This document shows positions 1-8,514 of a stretch of 64,000 nt of DNA, piece after piece (the stretch's first letter is position 1; each line of letters opens with the position of its first letter). Under the pieces are notes generated by a model. The model had not been told where the DNA came from and searched no databases. It worked only from the letters and a program-made list of their open reading frames with translations. Location of the stretch: assembly GCF_013466985.1 (NCBI RefSeq), contig NZ_CP059164.1, forward strand, positions 3,047,001 through 3,111,000. Direction: 5' to 3'. A program made the position numbers and the translations under genes. This stretch comes from Nocardioides ungokensis. Lineage in GTDB: Bacteria; Actinomycetota; Actinomycetes; Propionibacteriales; Nocardioidaceae.

Positions 1-448
1 CGAACCGGACGGTCATCTCGACGTGGGCGGGTTGGCGGTCGAAGCCCGCGAACCGCCAGGTCGCGTCCACCGCCGCCGACCAGGACCCGTCGTCGGCCAC
101 GCCCCCCTCCTCGTCGACGTAGCGCAGCGTGAAGTCGCGCACGCGCAGCGCGCGGGCGTTGGCGGCCACGGCGCCGAGCAGGGAGCGGGCGTGGTCGTCG
201 CCGGACGGGGCGAGCGCCCGGGCTGCGGCGGGGTCACCGTCGTCGACGGCGTGCTCGAGGTGCTGCAGGGCCGTGGCGGCCTCGGACGGCTGGACACCGG
301 GCGCGGACCGGTGCGTGGGGGTGGCCACGTAGGGCTCGCGGCCGAGCACCAGCCACGTGACCAGCGCGGCGACCAGGATCAGGGACAGCGAAAGGCCGGC
401 CGCCCACCACAGTGAGCGACCGGCCTTCGCGCGGGCGGGGTCAGCCAG
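1..448 (-). CDS. Membrane-anchored protein, partial (runs off window start)
   Basis: Open frame directly downstream of the NlpC/P60 gene, overlapping its stop. It encodes a short basic stretch, one hydrophobic segment (WWAAGLSLSLILVAALVTWLVL) of about 22 residues split here as WWAAGLSLSL then ILVAALVTWLVL, and then an extracytoplasmic region rich in Ala, Asp and His up to the window edge. I do not recognise a family; an NTF2-like fold is possible because the tail ends in alternating polar and hydrophobic strands. No ATG, GTG or TTG lies between the upstream in-frame stop and the membrane segment, so the true start may be hidden by an indel like those seen elsewhere here. The end given is the first CTG codon and is a placeholder. 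Confidence 0.45.
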   Translation of the reverse strand, partial: MADPARAKAGRSLWWAAGLSLSLILVAALVTWLVLGREPYVATPTHRSAPGVQPSEAATALQHLEHAVDDGDPAAARALAPSGDDHARSLLGAVAANARALRVRDFTLRYVDEEGGVADDGSWSAAVDATWRFAGFDRQPAHVEMTVRF

Positions 449-1441
449 GGCGGACCGCGCCGACGTACGGCATCTCGTGCAGGCTCGTCACCTTCACACC
501 GGCGCTGGGGTTCTCGGCGTTCACGATCATGCCGTTGCCGATGTACATGCCGACGTGGCTGATCGGGCTGTAGTAGAACACCAGGTCACCCGGCTGCAGG
601 TCGGACTCCGCGATGTGCGGGCCGGAGCTGTACTGGGCGCTCGAGGAGTGCGGCAGCGCCACACCGGCCTGGGCCCAGGCCATCATCGTCAGGCCGGAGC
701 AGTCGAACGCGTTCGGGCCGGCCGCGCCGTAGACGTAGGCCTTGCCGACCTGCGCCATGGCGTACTGGACCGCGGCGGCCGCATTGCCGGAGGCCGGCAC
801 GCTGGGCGTACGGGTGGTGCTGCGGGAGGTGATCGCATCGCGCTGCTGGGCCTCGAGCTTGCCCAGCAGGGACTTGGCCTCGGCGAACTTCTTGTCGATC
901 GTCGCCTTCTCCGCGGCCAGCTTCTTCTGGGTCGCGGCGACCTCGGCGGCACGCTTCTCCGTCGCCTGGCGGCGGATGTCCAGCGCCTTGAGCTCGGAGG
1001 AGTAGTCGTCGAACAGCTGGCCCTGCATGTCGTCGAAGGCCGACATGGTCGAGAGCTGCGAGAGGAAGGCCTTGGGGTCCTTGGACACGACGACCTGACC
1101 CACCGCGGAGAGGCTCTGCCCCTCGTACTGGCGGACGATCGAGTCCTTGACCTCCGACTGGACCGCGCCGAGGCGATCGTCCTGCCGGCGCTGGTCGGCC
1201 TTCAGCGACGCCATGTCGTGGCGCAGCTCCTTGAGCTCGAGCTTCGCGTTGTTGTAGCGCTCCGAGGCCACCTCGGCCTGGTGGTAGAGCGAGTCGACGC
1301 GGCTCTTGACATCATCGATGTTCGGCGCGGCCTGGGCGGGGGTGGAGGTCGAGGGACGACCCCGACGACGGCCGCGAGGGCCAGTCCCGACAGGACGACG
1401 CCGAATGGGCGCGAAATGGCGCGCTTCCGACCGTTCAGCAC
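441..1441 (-). CDS. NlpC/P60 peptidoglycan hydrolase, secreted, with coiled coil (one frameshift)
   Basis: Exported D,L-endopeptidase that cleaves peptidoglycan stem peptides. The GTG start at 1441 has an AGGGAG site 11 nt upstream. Residues 1-45 form a signal peptide ending near AQAAP, residues 50-200 a charged coiled coil, and roughly the last 110 residues the NlpC/P60 domain with catalytic Cys in FDCSGL and His in SHVGMYIG. The signal peptide and the mature protein are in different frames. Adding one C to the run at 1353-1355 (minus-strand CCC) joins them exactly and gives about 333 residues, so I treat this as a sequence error. The layout resembles mycobacterial RipA-type and Rv2190c proteins. 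Expression is probably set by the c-di-AMP riboswitch just upstream. Confidence 0.88.
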
Positions 1442-1467
1442 GAGCGGGCGGTCTCCCTTGCGTGTCG

Positions 1468-1632
1468 TACGCCTACCGGGTGAGCTGACGGGTTCGGGCA
1501 CGACAGGCCCTACTCCAGCTCCTCGGTGGCACGAGTGCCACCGCCTTGCAGGAGATTCACCCCAGATGGGTTGGTTCCCCGGCTCCCAGACCACCGAGGC
1601 GGCCTGGAACTCGACGCGGTGCCCGCGTGGAT
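1468..1632 (-). ncRNA. ydaO-type c-di-AMP riboswitch
   Basis: The 5' leader of the NlpC/P60 gene, read on the minus strand, carries conserved blocks of the ydaO/yuaA riboswitch in order: GGGAGCCGGGGAACCAACCC, then TGGGGTGAATC, a variable GC-rich hairpin (GGTGGCAC/GTGCCACC), then GCCCGAACCCGTCAGCTCAC and GGTAGGCGT. The start codon follows about 27 nt after the last block. This class binds cyclic di-AMP and in Actinobacteria is typically found before cell-wall hydrolase genes, usually as an off switch. The 5' boundary is approximate. A TTGACT box at 1691-1696 with TAGTGT at 1670-1675 (15-nt spacer) is a weak promoter candidate for the leader. Confidence 0.85.
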
Positions 1633-1778
1633 CCGGTCTGATCCACGTTCACGGACACCTGAGCGCCACACACTAGTGGGGGGATCGGCGAGTCAACAAA
1701 CTTCCGTCCCCAAGTTTCGTCGTGTTTTTGCCCACGTGCATGGTCATTTCGGGGGAAACGCCACACGCGTCACTCTGG

Positions 1779-1985
1779 TCACGCAGACTCGATCTCGATG
1801 CCGTCCACGGCCTGCACGAGCCGGAGCGGAGGGACCAGGCCGCCCTCGGCCAGGACGTCGAGCGCGCGGCGCTCGTCGTCGTCGAAGGTCAGCTCGGGCG
1901 GCGGCCCCAGCAGCACGGTCACCACGCAGTCGTGGCACGCCAGCCCACGCACCACGCAGGTGTCGCAGTCGATTCGCGTCGTCAT
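1779..1985 (-). CDS. Small Cys-rich conserved protein
   Basis: A 68-residue protein starting MTTRIDCDTCVVRG. Cysteines are arranged as CDTC followed by CHDC about 11 residues on, which looks like a zinc- or metal-binding knuckle, then a short acidic helical tail. Small proteins of this pattern occur beside NYN-domain genes in actinomycetes, and here it lies 87 nt downstream of one on the same strand. The ATG at 1985 is chosen over an upstream in-frame ATG because the CDTC motif should sit near the N-terminus. Function unknown. Confidence 0.7.
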   Translation of the reverse strand: MTTRIDCDTCVVRGLACHDCVVTVLLGPPPELTFDDDERRALDVLAEGGLVPPLRLVQAVDGIEIESA

Positions 1986-2072
1986 GTCCCGGACGCTGCC
2001 AGCGGCCACCGACAGTCCGGCCCGCGCACGGCCCGAATCGGCGTGTCGCGGTCCGGGAGGCGCGCCCCGGAG

Positions 2073-3368
2073 TCAGCTCAGCAGGCCCACCAGGGCCGCC
2101 GCGGGATGGCTGCGGGCCCCCGCGCGCGTCACGTCGGCGGCGACCTCCTGGTCGCTGCTGACCACGACGACCACCCGGCCGGGCGGCTCGGCGGCCACCA
2201 GGTCGCGGATCACGTCGTCGGCGATGACGCCCTCCGGGCTGAACACGACCTTCACCCCACGGGGTGCCGGGGCCACGGTGCGCGCGGAAGCCGCCGCGGC
2301 GTCGAAGACCACGGTCGTCTCGACACCGAGCCGGGCCACCAGCGGCGCCAGCCCGCCCAGCAGCCGGATCCGCTGGGCCTCCAGCGACGAGGTCGGCCAG
2401 GCGGTCTTGCTGACGTTGTAGCCGTCGACGATCAGCCGGGCGCGGGGCATGCCGAGCACGCGTTCCAGCGCAGCCGGGGACGCCGTACCCGACGCCCCCG
2501 CCGCGCGCGCCTCGGCGACCTGCGCCAGGGCGTTCTCGACGCGGTCCCCCGGCGCACCGTCCGCACCGGGCAGGGCCAGCTCGCGGCGCAGCCCGGAGGC
2601 GGCGTCGATGACGGTGTCGAGGAGCAGCCGGGCGCGCAGGGTGACCTCGTCGCGGTCCGAGCGGGCCGCGCGCCGGTCGGCCGCGGCCTCGGCCTCCAGC
2701 TGGGCGACCCGGTCCCGCAGCCTGCGCAGCTCCTTGTCCTGCCCGGCCGACCGCCCCGCCTCCTGGGCGCGGACCTCCTCCAGCAGACGCTCCTGCTCCG
2801 CCGCGGAGTCGCGGGAGGCGCGCTCCGCGGCCCGCGACTCCCCCAGCTTGCGACGCAGCGAGGCGTTCTCCGCCTTGTACTCCTCGGCCTGCGCCCGGCT
2901 CCGGGTCCGCAGGTCGCGCAGGGCCTGCTCGGCGTCGGCGAGCTTGTCGCGCAGCCGGGCCAGCTCCGCGGCCTCCCGCTCCGCCACCTCGGGGCGCTCG
3001 TGCAGGCGCTCGGAGGCGGCGCGCACGACGTCCTCCCAGCCCTCGGGCCGGCTCAGCCAGGCCACCGCCGCGAGCTCGACGGCGTCGCCCGGCTCGCCGG
3101 CTGCTTCCGGCTCGAGCGCGGCGACGTCGTACGACGTGCGGGCGGCGACCTGTGTGCCGACCCGCTCGCGAAACTCCTCGTCGGACTCCAGGGCGGACGA
3201 GATGGCCGCCGCACCGAGCCGGGCGCGGCGCTGCGGGGCGAAGCCGGCCACCCCGCGCAGGGCGGGGGGCAGGCGCACCACGTCGGGGAGCACGTCGGCG
3301 GTCAGGGTCACGACGCGGGTGCGCACGGCACCGGGCAACCCGCCGAGCGTGAGCGGGGGCTGGGACAC
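2073..3368 (-). CDS. NYN-domain (PIN-like) putative RNase with coiled coil
   Basis: About 431 residues. The first ~130 residues are helical. A long Arg/Glu/Ala-rich coiled coil covers roughly residues 130-265. The C-terminal ~165 residues form a YacP/NYN-type PIN-like domain: the strand LIVDGYNV carries the first catalytic Asp, TTVVFDAA the second, and VVVVSSDQEVAADV the third acidic site. NYN proteins are candidate RNases in RNA processing; this actinobacterial form with an N-terminal coiled coil is uncharacterised as far as I know. The GTG at 3368 is preferred because longer starts run into the upstream zinc-ribbon gene, whose stop is 11 nt away. The two genes are probably one transcript. 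Confidence 0.82.
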   Translation of the reverse strand: MSQPPLTLGGLPGAVRTRVVTLTADVLPDVVRLPPALRGVAGFAPQRRARLGAAAISSALESDEEFRERVGTQVAARTSYDVAALEPEAAGEPGDAVELAAVAWLSRPEGWEDVVRAASERLHERPEVAEREAAELARLRDKLADAEQALRDLRTRSRAQAEEYKAENASLRRKLGESRAAERASRDSAAEQERLLEEVRAQEAGRSAGQDKELRRLRDRVAQLEAEAAADRRAARSDRDEVTLRARLLLDTVIDAASGLRRELALPGADGAPGDRVENALAQVAEARAAGASGTASPAALERVLGMPRARLIVDGYNVSKTAWPTSSLEAQRIRLLGGLAPLVARLGVETTVVFDAAAASARTVAPAPRGVKVVFSPEGVIADDVIRDLVAAEPPGRVVVVVSSDQEVAADVTRAGARSHPAAALVGLLS

Positions 3369-3379
3369 GGCGGTCAACG

Positions 3380-3634
3380 TCAGCCGCCCGCCGGCTCGTC
3401 GACGGCCTCGGCGCGCGCGACGACCTCGACGGCGTCGTCGCGACCGCACCAGCGGCAGACCACCGCGGCCACCGACTCCGCCTCGACCACGATCTCCTCG
3501 ACCCGGTGCTCACCGGAGAGGTCGAAGTGCCAGAACTCGCGCGTCCGCCGGGTGCGCGTGACGTCGAAGCGCGTGAGGTTGCCGCAGCCGGAGCAGCGCC
3601 AGCGGTGGCCTGCGTCGGGGATCGCGGTACTCAC
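3380..3634 (-). CDS. Small zinc-ribbon protein
   Basis: An 84-residue protein with CSGC near the N-terminus and CRWC about 45 residues later: two CxxC knuckles that can hold one zinc ion. Between them is a charged beta-rich stretch with FWHFDLSGEH. The GTG start at 3634 is preceded by AGGAG. It is followed after 11 nt by the NYN-domain gene, suggesting a two-gene operon. I recognise it as a conserved actinobacterial hypothetical; an RNA-binding or adaptor role for the NYN protein is only inference. Confidence 0.72.
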   Translation of the reverse strand: MSTAIPDAGHRWRCSGCGNLTRFDVTRTRRTREFWHFDLSGEHRVEEIVVEAESVAAVVCRWCGRDDAVEVVARAEAVDEPAGG

Positions 3635-3726
3635 GGGGCTCCTGTCGGGTCAGGTGTCAGTGCTCTCACGACTCTAGTCCGCGCGGCGCGTCCGGATTGT
3701 CGGCGCTCGCCTCTAGCGTCGACGAC

Positions 3727-5508
3727 ATGAGCAGCGCCGTTCAGGGTGCGCCTTCCCGGTGGGAGTCGCAACGCAGTTTCGACGAGCTGGGGCGGCCCCT
3801 GCGCGACATCACGTTCTGCGTCGTCGACCTGGAGACCACGGGCGGGTCGGCGCAGGCCGGGTCGATGATCACCGAGATCGGGGCCGTGAAGGTGCGCGGC
3901 GGGGAGGTCCTCGGCGAGTTCCAGACCCTGGTCAACCCGCGCACCGAGATCCCCGCCTTCATCGCGGTCCTGACCGGGATCAGCAACACGATGGTCGCCG
4001 ACGCGCCCGCCATCGAGTCGGCGCTGCCGGCGTTCCTGGAGTTCGCCGCGGGGACCGTGCTGGTCGCCCACAACGCGCCGTTCGACGTGGGGTTCCTCAA
4101 GCACTTCGCCGAGCAGCAGGGGCGGCCGTGGCCGCGCTTCGAGGTGCTCGACACCGCCCGGCTCGCCCGTCGGGTGATCACCCGCGACGACGCCCCCAAC
4201 TGCAAGCTCTCCTCGCTGGCCCGGGTGTTCAACTCCGCGACGACGCCCAACCACCGGGCCCTCTCCGACGCGCGAGCCACCGTCGACGTGCTGCACGGCC
4301 TGATGGAGCGGCTGGGCGGCCTGGGCGTGCACACGCTGGAGGAGCTGCAGACCTTCTCCTCCCGGGTCACCACGGCGCAGCGCAAGAAGCGGCACCTCGC
4401 CGAGGCGCTCCCCCACTCGCCCGGCGTCTACCTCTTCCGCGACGACCGGTCCCGGGTCCTCTACGTCGGCACCTCCCGCGACCTGCGCACCCGGGTCCGC
4501 TCCTACTTCACCGCCTCCGAGACGCGCTCGCGGATGGGCGAGATGGTCGGGCTGGCCTCGACCGTCGATGGGATCGAGTGCGCCACCGCCCTCGAGGCCG
4601 AGGTGCGCGAGCTGCGGCTCATCGCCGAGCACCGGCCCCGCTACAACCGGCGCTCCCGCAACCCCACCAAGGTCCACTTCCTCAAGCTGACACGCGAGCC
4701 GTGGCCGCGGCTGTCGCTGGTGCGGCGGGTGCTCGACGACGAGGCCGACTACCTGGGCCCCTTCTCGTCGAGGAAGACGGCCGAGAAGTGCCTGGCCGCC
4801 CTCCACGACACCTTTCCGGTGCGGCAGTGCTCCGACCGGCTGTCGCGGGAGCCGTCGCGCGCGCCCTGCGTCCTCGCCGAAATGGGTCGCTGTCTCTCGC
4901 CGTGTGACGGCAGCGTGGACGCCACCACGTACGCCGCGGTGGTGCGGCAGCTGCGCGACACCCTGCTGCGCCGCCCCGACGAGGTGGTGGAGTCGATCAA
5001 CGCCCGGATGGCCGCGCTGGCGGCCGACGAGCGGTTCGAGGAGGCGGGCCTCCACCGCGACCGGCTGTCGGCGTTCGTGCGGGCCGCCGCCCGCACCCAG
5101 CGGCTCTCCGCGCTCACCCGGTGCCCCGAGGTGGTGGCGGCGCGCCGCGAGGACGACGGGCGCTGGGCCGTCCACGTGGTCCGCTTCGGCCGCCTCGCGG
5201 CGGCCGGCGCCATCCCGCCCGGGGCCGACGCCCACCAGTTCGTCGCCGAGCTGAGGGCCAGCGCCGAGACCGTCGCCGGCGCCCCCGGCCCGGTGCCCGC
5301 GGCGACCGCGGAGGAGACGGAGAAGATCCTGCGCTGGCTGGAGTCCGACGGGATCCGCCTCGTCGAGGTCGACGGCGAGTGGACCTGCCCGGTCGCGGGC
5401 GCCACCCGACACCTCGCGGTGCACGACGCGGTCAACCAGTCCCGGCTGTCCCTGGTCCCCTTCGACGACCGTCGCGGGCTCGCGCCCGTGCACCAGCCGG
5501 TGCGGTAG
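3727..5508 (+). CDS. DEDDh 3'-5' exonuclease fused to GIY-YIG/UvrC-like nuclease
   Basis: About 593 residues. The first ~180 residues are a DnaQ/epsilon-type DEDDh exonuclease: FCVVDLETTGG holds the Asp-Glu pair, VAHNAPFDVGFL the second Asp, and NHRALSDAR the His/Asp pair. A GIY-YIG domain follows (GVYLFRD then VLYVGTSRDLRTRV), with UvrC-like sequence to the end. There is no RuvC-like UvrC C-terminal nuclease, so this is not UvrC itself. It matches the actinobacterial Cho-like family that includes Rv2191, presumed to act in DNA repair. The ATG at 3727 is 7 nt after a TAGCGT -10 box (3714-3719), so the message is likely leaderless. It is divergent from the zinc-ribbon gene. Confidence 0.88.
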   Translation: MSSAVQGAPSRWESQRSFDELGRPLRDITFCVVDLETTGGSAQAGSMITEIGAVKVRGGEVLGEFQTLVNPRTEIPAFIAVLTGISNTMVADAPAIESALPAFLEFAAGTVLVAHNAPFDVGFLKHFAEQQGRPWPRFEVLDTARLARRVITRDDAPNCKLSSLARVFNSATTPNHRALSDARATVDVLHGLMERLGGLGVHTLEELQTFSSRVTTAQRKKRHLAEALPHSPGVYLFRDDRSRVLYVGTSRDLRTRVRSYFTASETRSRMGEMVGLASTVDGIECATALEAEVRELRLIAEHRPRYNRRSRNPTKVHFLKLTREPWPRLSLVRRVLDDEADYLGPFSSRKTAEKCLAALHDTFPVRQCSDRLSREPSRAPCVLAEMGRCLSPCDGSVDATTYAAVVRQLRDTLLRRPDEVVESINARMAALAADERFEEAGLHRDRLSAFVRAAARTQRLSALTRCPEVVAARREDDGRWAVHVVRFGRLAAAGAIPPGADAHQFVAELRASAETVAGAPGPVPAATAEETEKILRWLESDGIRLVEVDGEWTCPVAGATRHLAVHDAVNQSRLSLVPFDDRRGLAPVHQPVR

Positions 5509-5539
5509 CAGCGCCCCGACGATGCCCTAACCTGTCCCC

Positions 5540-5818
5540 GTGATCACCGCCATCGTCTTCGTCAAGGCCGACGTCGCTCGCATCCCCGAGGTCGCTGAGG
5601 GCATCGCGGCCCTCGAGGGAGTCAGCGAGGTCTACTCGGTGACGGGCCAGATCGACCTGATCGCGCTGGTCCGGGTGCGCAACCACGAGGACGTCGCAAG
5701 CGTGGTCGCCGACAAGCTCAACAAGGTTCCCGGCGTCACCTCGACCGAGACCCACATCGCCTTCCGGGCCTACTCGCGCCACGACCTCGAGTCGGCGTTC
5801 TCGCTCGGCCTCGACTGA
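5540..5818 (+). CDS. Lrp/AsnC-type ligand-binding domain protein, no HTH
   Basis: 92 residues consisting only of the RAM/AsnC ligand-binding domain (MITAIVFVKAD, then GVSEVYSVTGQIDLIALVRV). The usual helix-turn-helix is absent, so it probably binds an amino acid and oligomerises, possibly with a full-length partner encoded elsewhere. The GTG start is 6 nt after a TAACCT -10 box at 5528-5533, consistent with a leaderless transcript. The next gene begins 3 nt after its stop, so the two are probably co-transcribed. Confidence 0.85.
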   Translation: MITAIVFVKADVARIPEVAEGIAALEGVSEVYSVTGQIDLIALVRVRNHEDVASVVADKLNKVPGVTSTETHIAFRAYSRHDLESAFSLGLD

Positions 5819-5821
5819 CCG

Positions 5822-6447
5822 GTGGCCTGGCTCGGTGACCACTGGCTCGACGCCCTCGGTTGGGGCGGGAGCGCCCTACTGGTCTTCTCCCTGCTGCAGG
5901 CACGGGTGTTGCGGTTCCGCACGCTCAACCTGGTCGCCTGCCTGATCCTGATCGTCTTCAACGCGCTGATCGGCGTGTGGCCGATGGTCGGCATGAACGC
6001 CGTGCTGTCGGTGATCAACGTCTGGTTCATCGTGCGCCTGGTCGGCCAGCGCCACGACGAGGCCACCTTCACCGTGGTCGAGGTCGGCGCGGACGACGAG
6101 TACCTCCGCCACGTGCTCCGCGTGCACGGGGCAGACATCCTGCGGTTCCAGCCCGACTTCCTGTGGGACCCCCCGACGAGACGGGCCACGCCTTCGTCGT
6201 CCTGCGCGGCGACGAGACCGTCGGGGTGGTGCTGCTGCGCGCGGAGGGCGACGTGGCCCGGGTCGTGCTCGACTACGTCACGCCGCGGTTCCGGGACTTC
6301 TCCCCCGGCGAGTTCGTGTGGCGCCGCAGCAACGTGCTGCGCGACGACGGGTTCACGCGTGTGGTCACGCCGCCACAGATGGTCGGCGCCTACTACGACC
6401 GCCTCGGCTTCCGCCCCGAGGGAGGGTCCTGGGTCCTGGACCTGTGA
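5822..6447 (+). CDS. YgjV-like membrane protein with GNAT-like C-terminus (one frameshift)
   Basis: After correcting one indel this reads about 208 residues. Residues 1-75 contain three hydrophobic segments like the YgjV family (GWGGSALLVFSLLQARVLRF, WPMVGMNAVLSVINVWFIV). Residues ~110-208 resemble a GNAT tail, ending in YYDRLGF, the usual acetyl-CoA-site motif. The frame breaks in a six-C run at 6169-6174; a seventh C gives WDPPDETGHAF and restores one protein, so I read it as a sequence error. It starts 3 nt after the AsnC-like gene. Function unknown; possibly a membrane-tethered acyltransferase. Confidence 0.7.
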
Positions 6448-6468
6448 GGGTCACGGAGTTGATCCGGG

Positions 6469-6972
6469 TCAGCGGCGCCGCACGGTGATGGTGGGCGGGA
6501 CCGCGAGGCTCTGGCCCACCACGCAGTAGCGCTCGGTGGCCCTCGCGAGCTTGTCCAGGGTCTCCTCGTCCGCGGTCGTGTCGACCTCGACGACCAGGTC
6601 GATCGGGCCGAGCCCGACCGGCACCGAACGGTCCAGCCCGAGGGTGCCGCGCGCGTCGAAGGTGCTCGCGGCCGTCACTCTGGCCTCTCCGACCTCCACC
6701 CCGTACGCCGTCGCGACGCTGCGGAAGGTCACCCCGGCGCAGGCCACCAGCGCCTCGAGCAGCAGGTCGCCCGAGCAGGCGTCGGACCCGTCGCCGCCGG
6801 TGGCACGGTGCAGTCCCGACCGGACGGGTCCGCCCCAGCCGTCGACCGTGCAGGTGATCCGGTCGTCGCGGAAGTCACCCGAGGCGCTCAGCGGGACCTG
6901 CGCGGCATCCGGGTCGGCCCGGTAGCGCTCCTTCAGGGGCGCCTGGACCAGGCGCAACGCTGTGGCATCCAT
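6469..6972 (-). CDS. OsmC/Ohr-family peroxide-reducing protein
   Basis: About 167 residues. Both active-site cysteines of the OsmC/Ohr family are present: LVACAGVTFR in the middle and RYCVVGQS near the C-terminus. Family members reduce organic hydroperoxides or act on other sulfur-linked substrates in the cytoplasm. The sequence around the first cysteine is closer to the general OsmC group than to Ohr. The ATG at 6972 is preferred over an upstream in-frame start because the protein then begins MDATALRLVQ, directly before the conserved domain. It is convergent with the YgjV-like gene and sits just after trpD on the same strand. Confidence 0.87.
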   Translation of the reverse strand: MDATALRLVQAPLKERYRADPDAAQVPLSASGDFRDDRITCTVDGWGGPVRSGLHRATGGDGSDACSGDLLLEALVACAGVTFRSVATAYGVEVGEARVTAASTFDARGTLGLDRSVPVGLGPIDLVVEVDTTADEETLDKLARATERYCVVGQSLAVPPTITVRRR

Positions 6973-7011
6973 GCCCCGATCCGAGCACACGATCCCCCGG
7001 GCGGGGAAGGG

Positions 7012-8050
7012 TCAGCCGGCCGTCGCCGCGACCCACCGGTCGAGGGCCTGCCGCGCGGCGCCGGAGTCGATCGACTCGCGGGCCCGCTCCAGCCCCGCGG
7101 CCAGCGCCTCGTCCACCGGCGCCGCCGGCTCGCCGTGCACCGCAAGCGCGGCGCCAGCGTTGAGGAGCACCGCGTCGCGCACGGCGCCGGTCTCGCCCTC
7201 GAGGAGCCGGCGCACCACGCCCGCGTTGTACGCCGCGTCGTCCCCGCGCAGCGCCTCGGACGTGCTCAGCTCCATCCCGTGGGCGCGCGGGTCGACGGTC
7301 GCAGTGGTGACCTCGCCGTCGCGGACCACCCACACGGAGGAGGTCGTCGTGGTGGTGAGCTCGTCGAGCCCGTCGTCGCCGCGGAACACCCACGCGTCGA
7401 CGCCCCGACGCGCGAAGACCCCGGCCATCACCGGCGCCATCCGCAGGTCGGCGCAGCCGATCGCCTGCGCCTGCGGGCGGGCGGGGTTGGTCAGCGGCCC
7501 GAGGAAGTTGAAGGTCGTCCCGATGCCGAGCTCGCGGCGCGGGACGGCGGCGTAGCGCATGGCGGGGTGGAAGGCGGCGGAGAAGCAGAACGTGATGCCG
7601 GCCTCCTCGGCCACGGTGGCCACCCGCTCCGTGGGCAGGTCGAGGCGGATGCCGAGCGCCTCCAGGACGTCGGCCGAGCCGGACTTCGACGAGGCGGAGC
7701 GGTTGCCGTGCTTCACGACGCGGGCTCCGGCTCCGGCAGCGACCAAGGCGGCCATCGTGGAGATGTGTTGACCGACATCGAGCGGTCCATGCCGGTCCCC
7801 ACGATGTCGAGCAGGCGGCCGGGCACCGAGATGGGGGCCGCCAGCGCGAGCATCGTCGACGCCAGGCCGGAGACCTCGTCGATCGTCTCGCCCTTGGCAC
7901 GCAGGGCGACCGCGAACCCGGCGATCTGGGCAGGGGTGGCGTCACCGGCGAGGATCTCCCCCATCGCCCAGCCAGCCTGCTCCGCACTGAGGTCGCCGCC
8001 CTCCACGAGGGTGCCGAGGACCCCGGCCAGCTGGGCGACGCGGCCGTCAT
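7012..8050 (-). CDS. trpD: Anthranilate phosphoribosyltransferase (two frameshifts, altered GTGGD motif)
   Basis: TrpD transfers phosphoribose from PRPP to anthranilate, the second committed step of tryptophan synthesis. Recognisable parts are [16 protein letters not shown] at the N-terminus, [24 protein letters not shown], and [12 protein letters not shown]. Two indels break it. One G is missing at 8021-8024 (minus-strand GGGG), and two extra bases near 7770 separate VN from ISTMAALV (observed AACACATCT where AACATCTCC is expected). Correcting both gives about 345 residues. The PRPP-binding GTGGD reads GTGMD, which would be damaging if real. The gene lies next to ctaE as in mycobacteria and 31 nt after the receiver-protein gene. 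Confidence 0.87.
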
Positions 8051-8081
8051 CGACGCGCTCCCCGGGCCGCGAGCGGCGTCA

Positions 8082-8504
8082 TCAGGTGGTGGCGGGCACG
8101 CGCGAGCGCAGCAGGGTCACCACGGTCTCGGCGAGCTGGATGGGGTCGATCGGGTGCGGCACCGCGGCCTCGGCCCGCGACCAGGTCGCCAGCCACGCGT
8201 CCTGGGGCCGACCGGTCAGCACCACGACGGGCGGGCACCGGTAGATCTCGTCCTTGAGCTGCTTGGCGATCCCCATGCCTCCGGCCGGGACGGCCTCCCC
8301 GTCGAGGATCGCGAGGTCGATGGAGCCCGCGTCCATGTTGGAGATCACGACCGGCTCGGTCGCCACCTCGACGTACTCCACCTCCGGGAGGTCCGGGTGC
8401 GGGCGGCGGCCGAGGGCGAGGATGACCTGCTGGCGGGTGTTGACGTCGTCGCTGTAGACGAGCACCCTCAGCGGCGCGGTCCGGGTCGAGGTCGAGTCGT
8501 TCAC
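8082..8504 (-). CDS. Receiver-domain protein (response-regulator-like)
   Basis: About 140 residues in a single CheY-like domain: RVLVYSDDVNTRQQVILALG at the N-terminus, SIDLAILDGEA with the probable phospho-acceptor Asp, and VVVLTGRPQDAW for the switch Thr. There is no DNA-binding output domain and no adjacent kinase. The Asp pair near the N-terminus is partly kept (SDD). The GTG at 8504 lies 7 nt after a TAGCAT -10 box at 8512-8517, suggesting a leaderless message. It precedes trpD by 31 nt. Its partner is unknown. Confidence 0.78.
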   Translation of the reverse strand: MNDSTSTRTAPLRVLVYSDDVNTRQQVILALGRRPHPDLPEVEYVEVATEPVVISNMDAGSIDLAILDGEAVPAGGMGIAKQLKDEIYRCPPVVVLTGRPQDAWLATWSRAEAAVPHPIDPIQLAETVVTLLRSRVPATT

Positions 8505-8514
8505 GGCGGCGATG

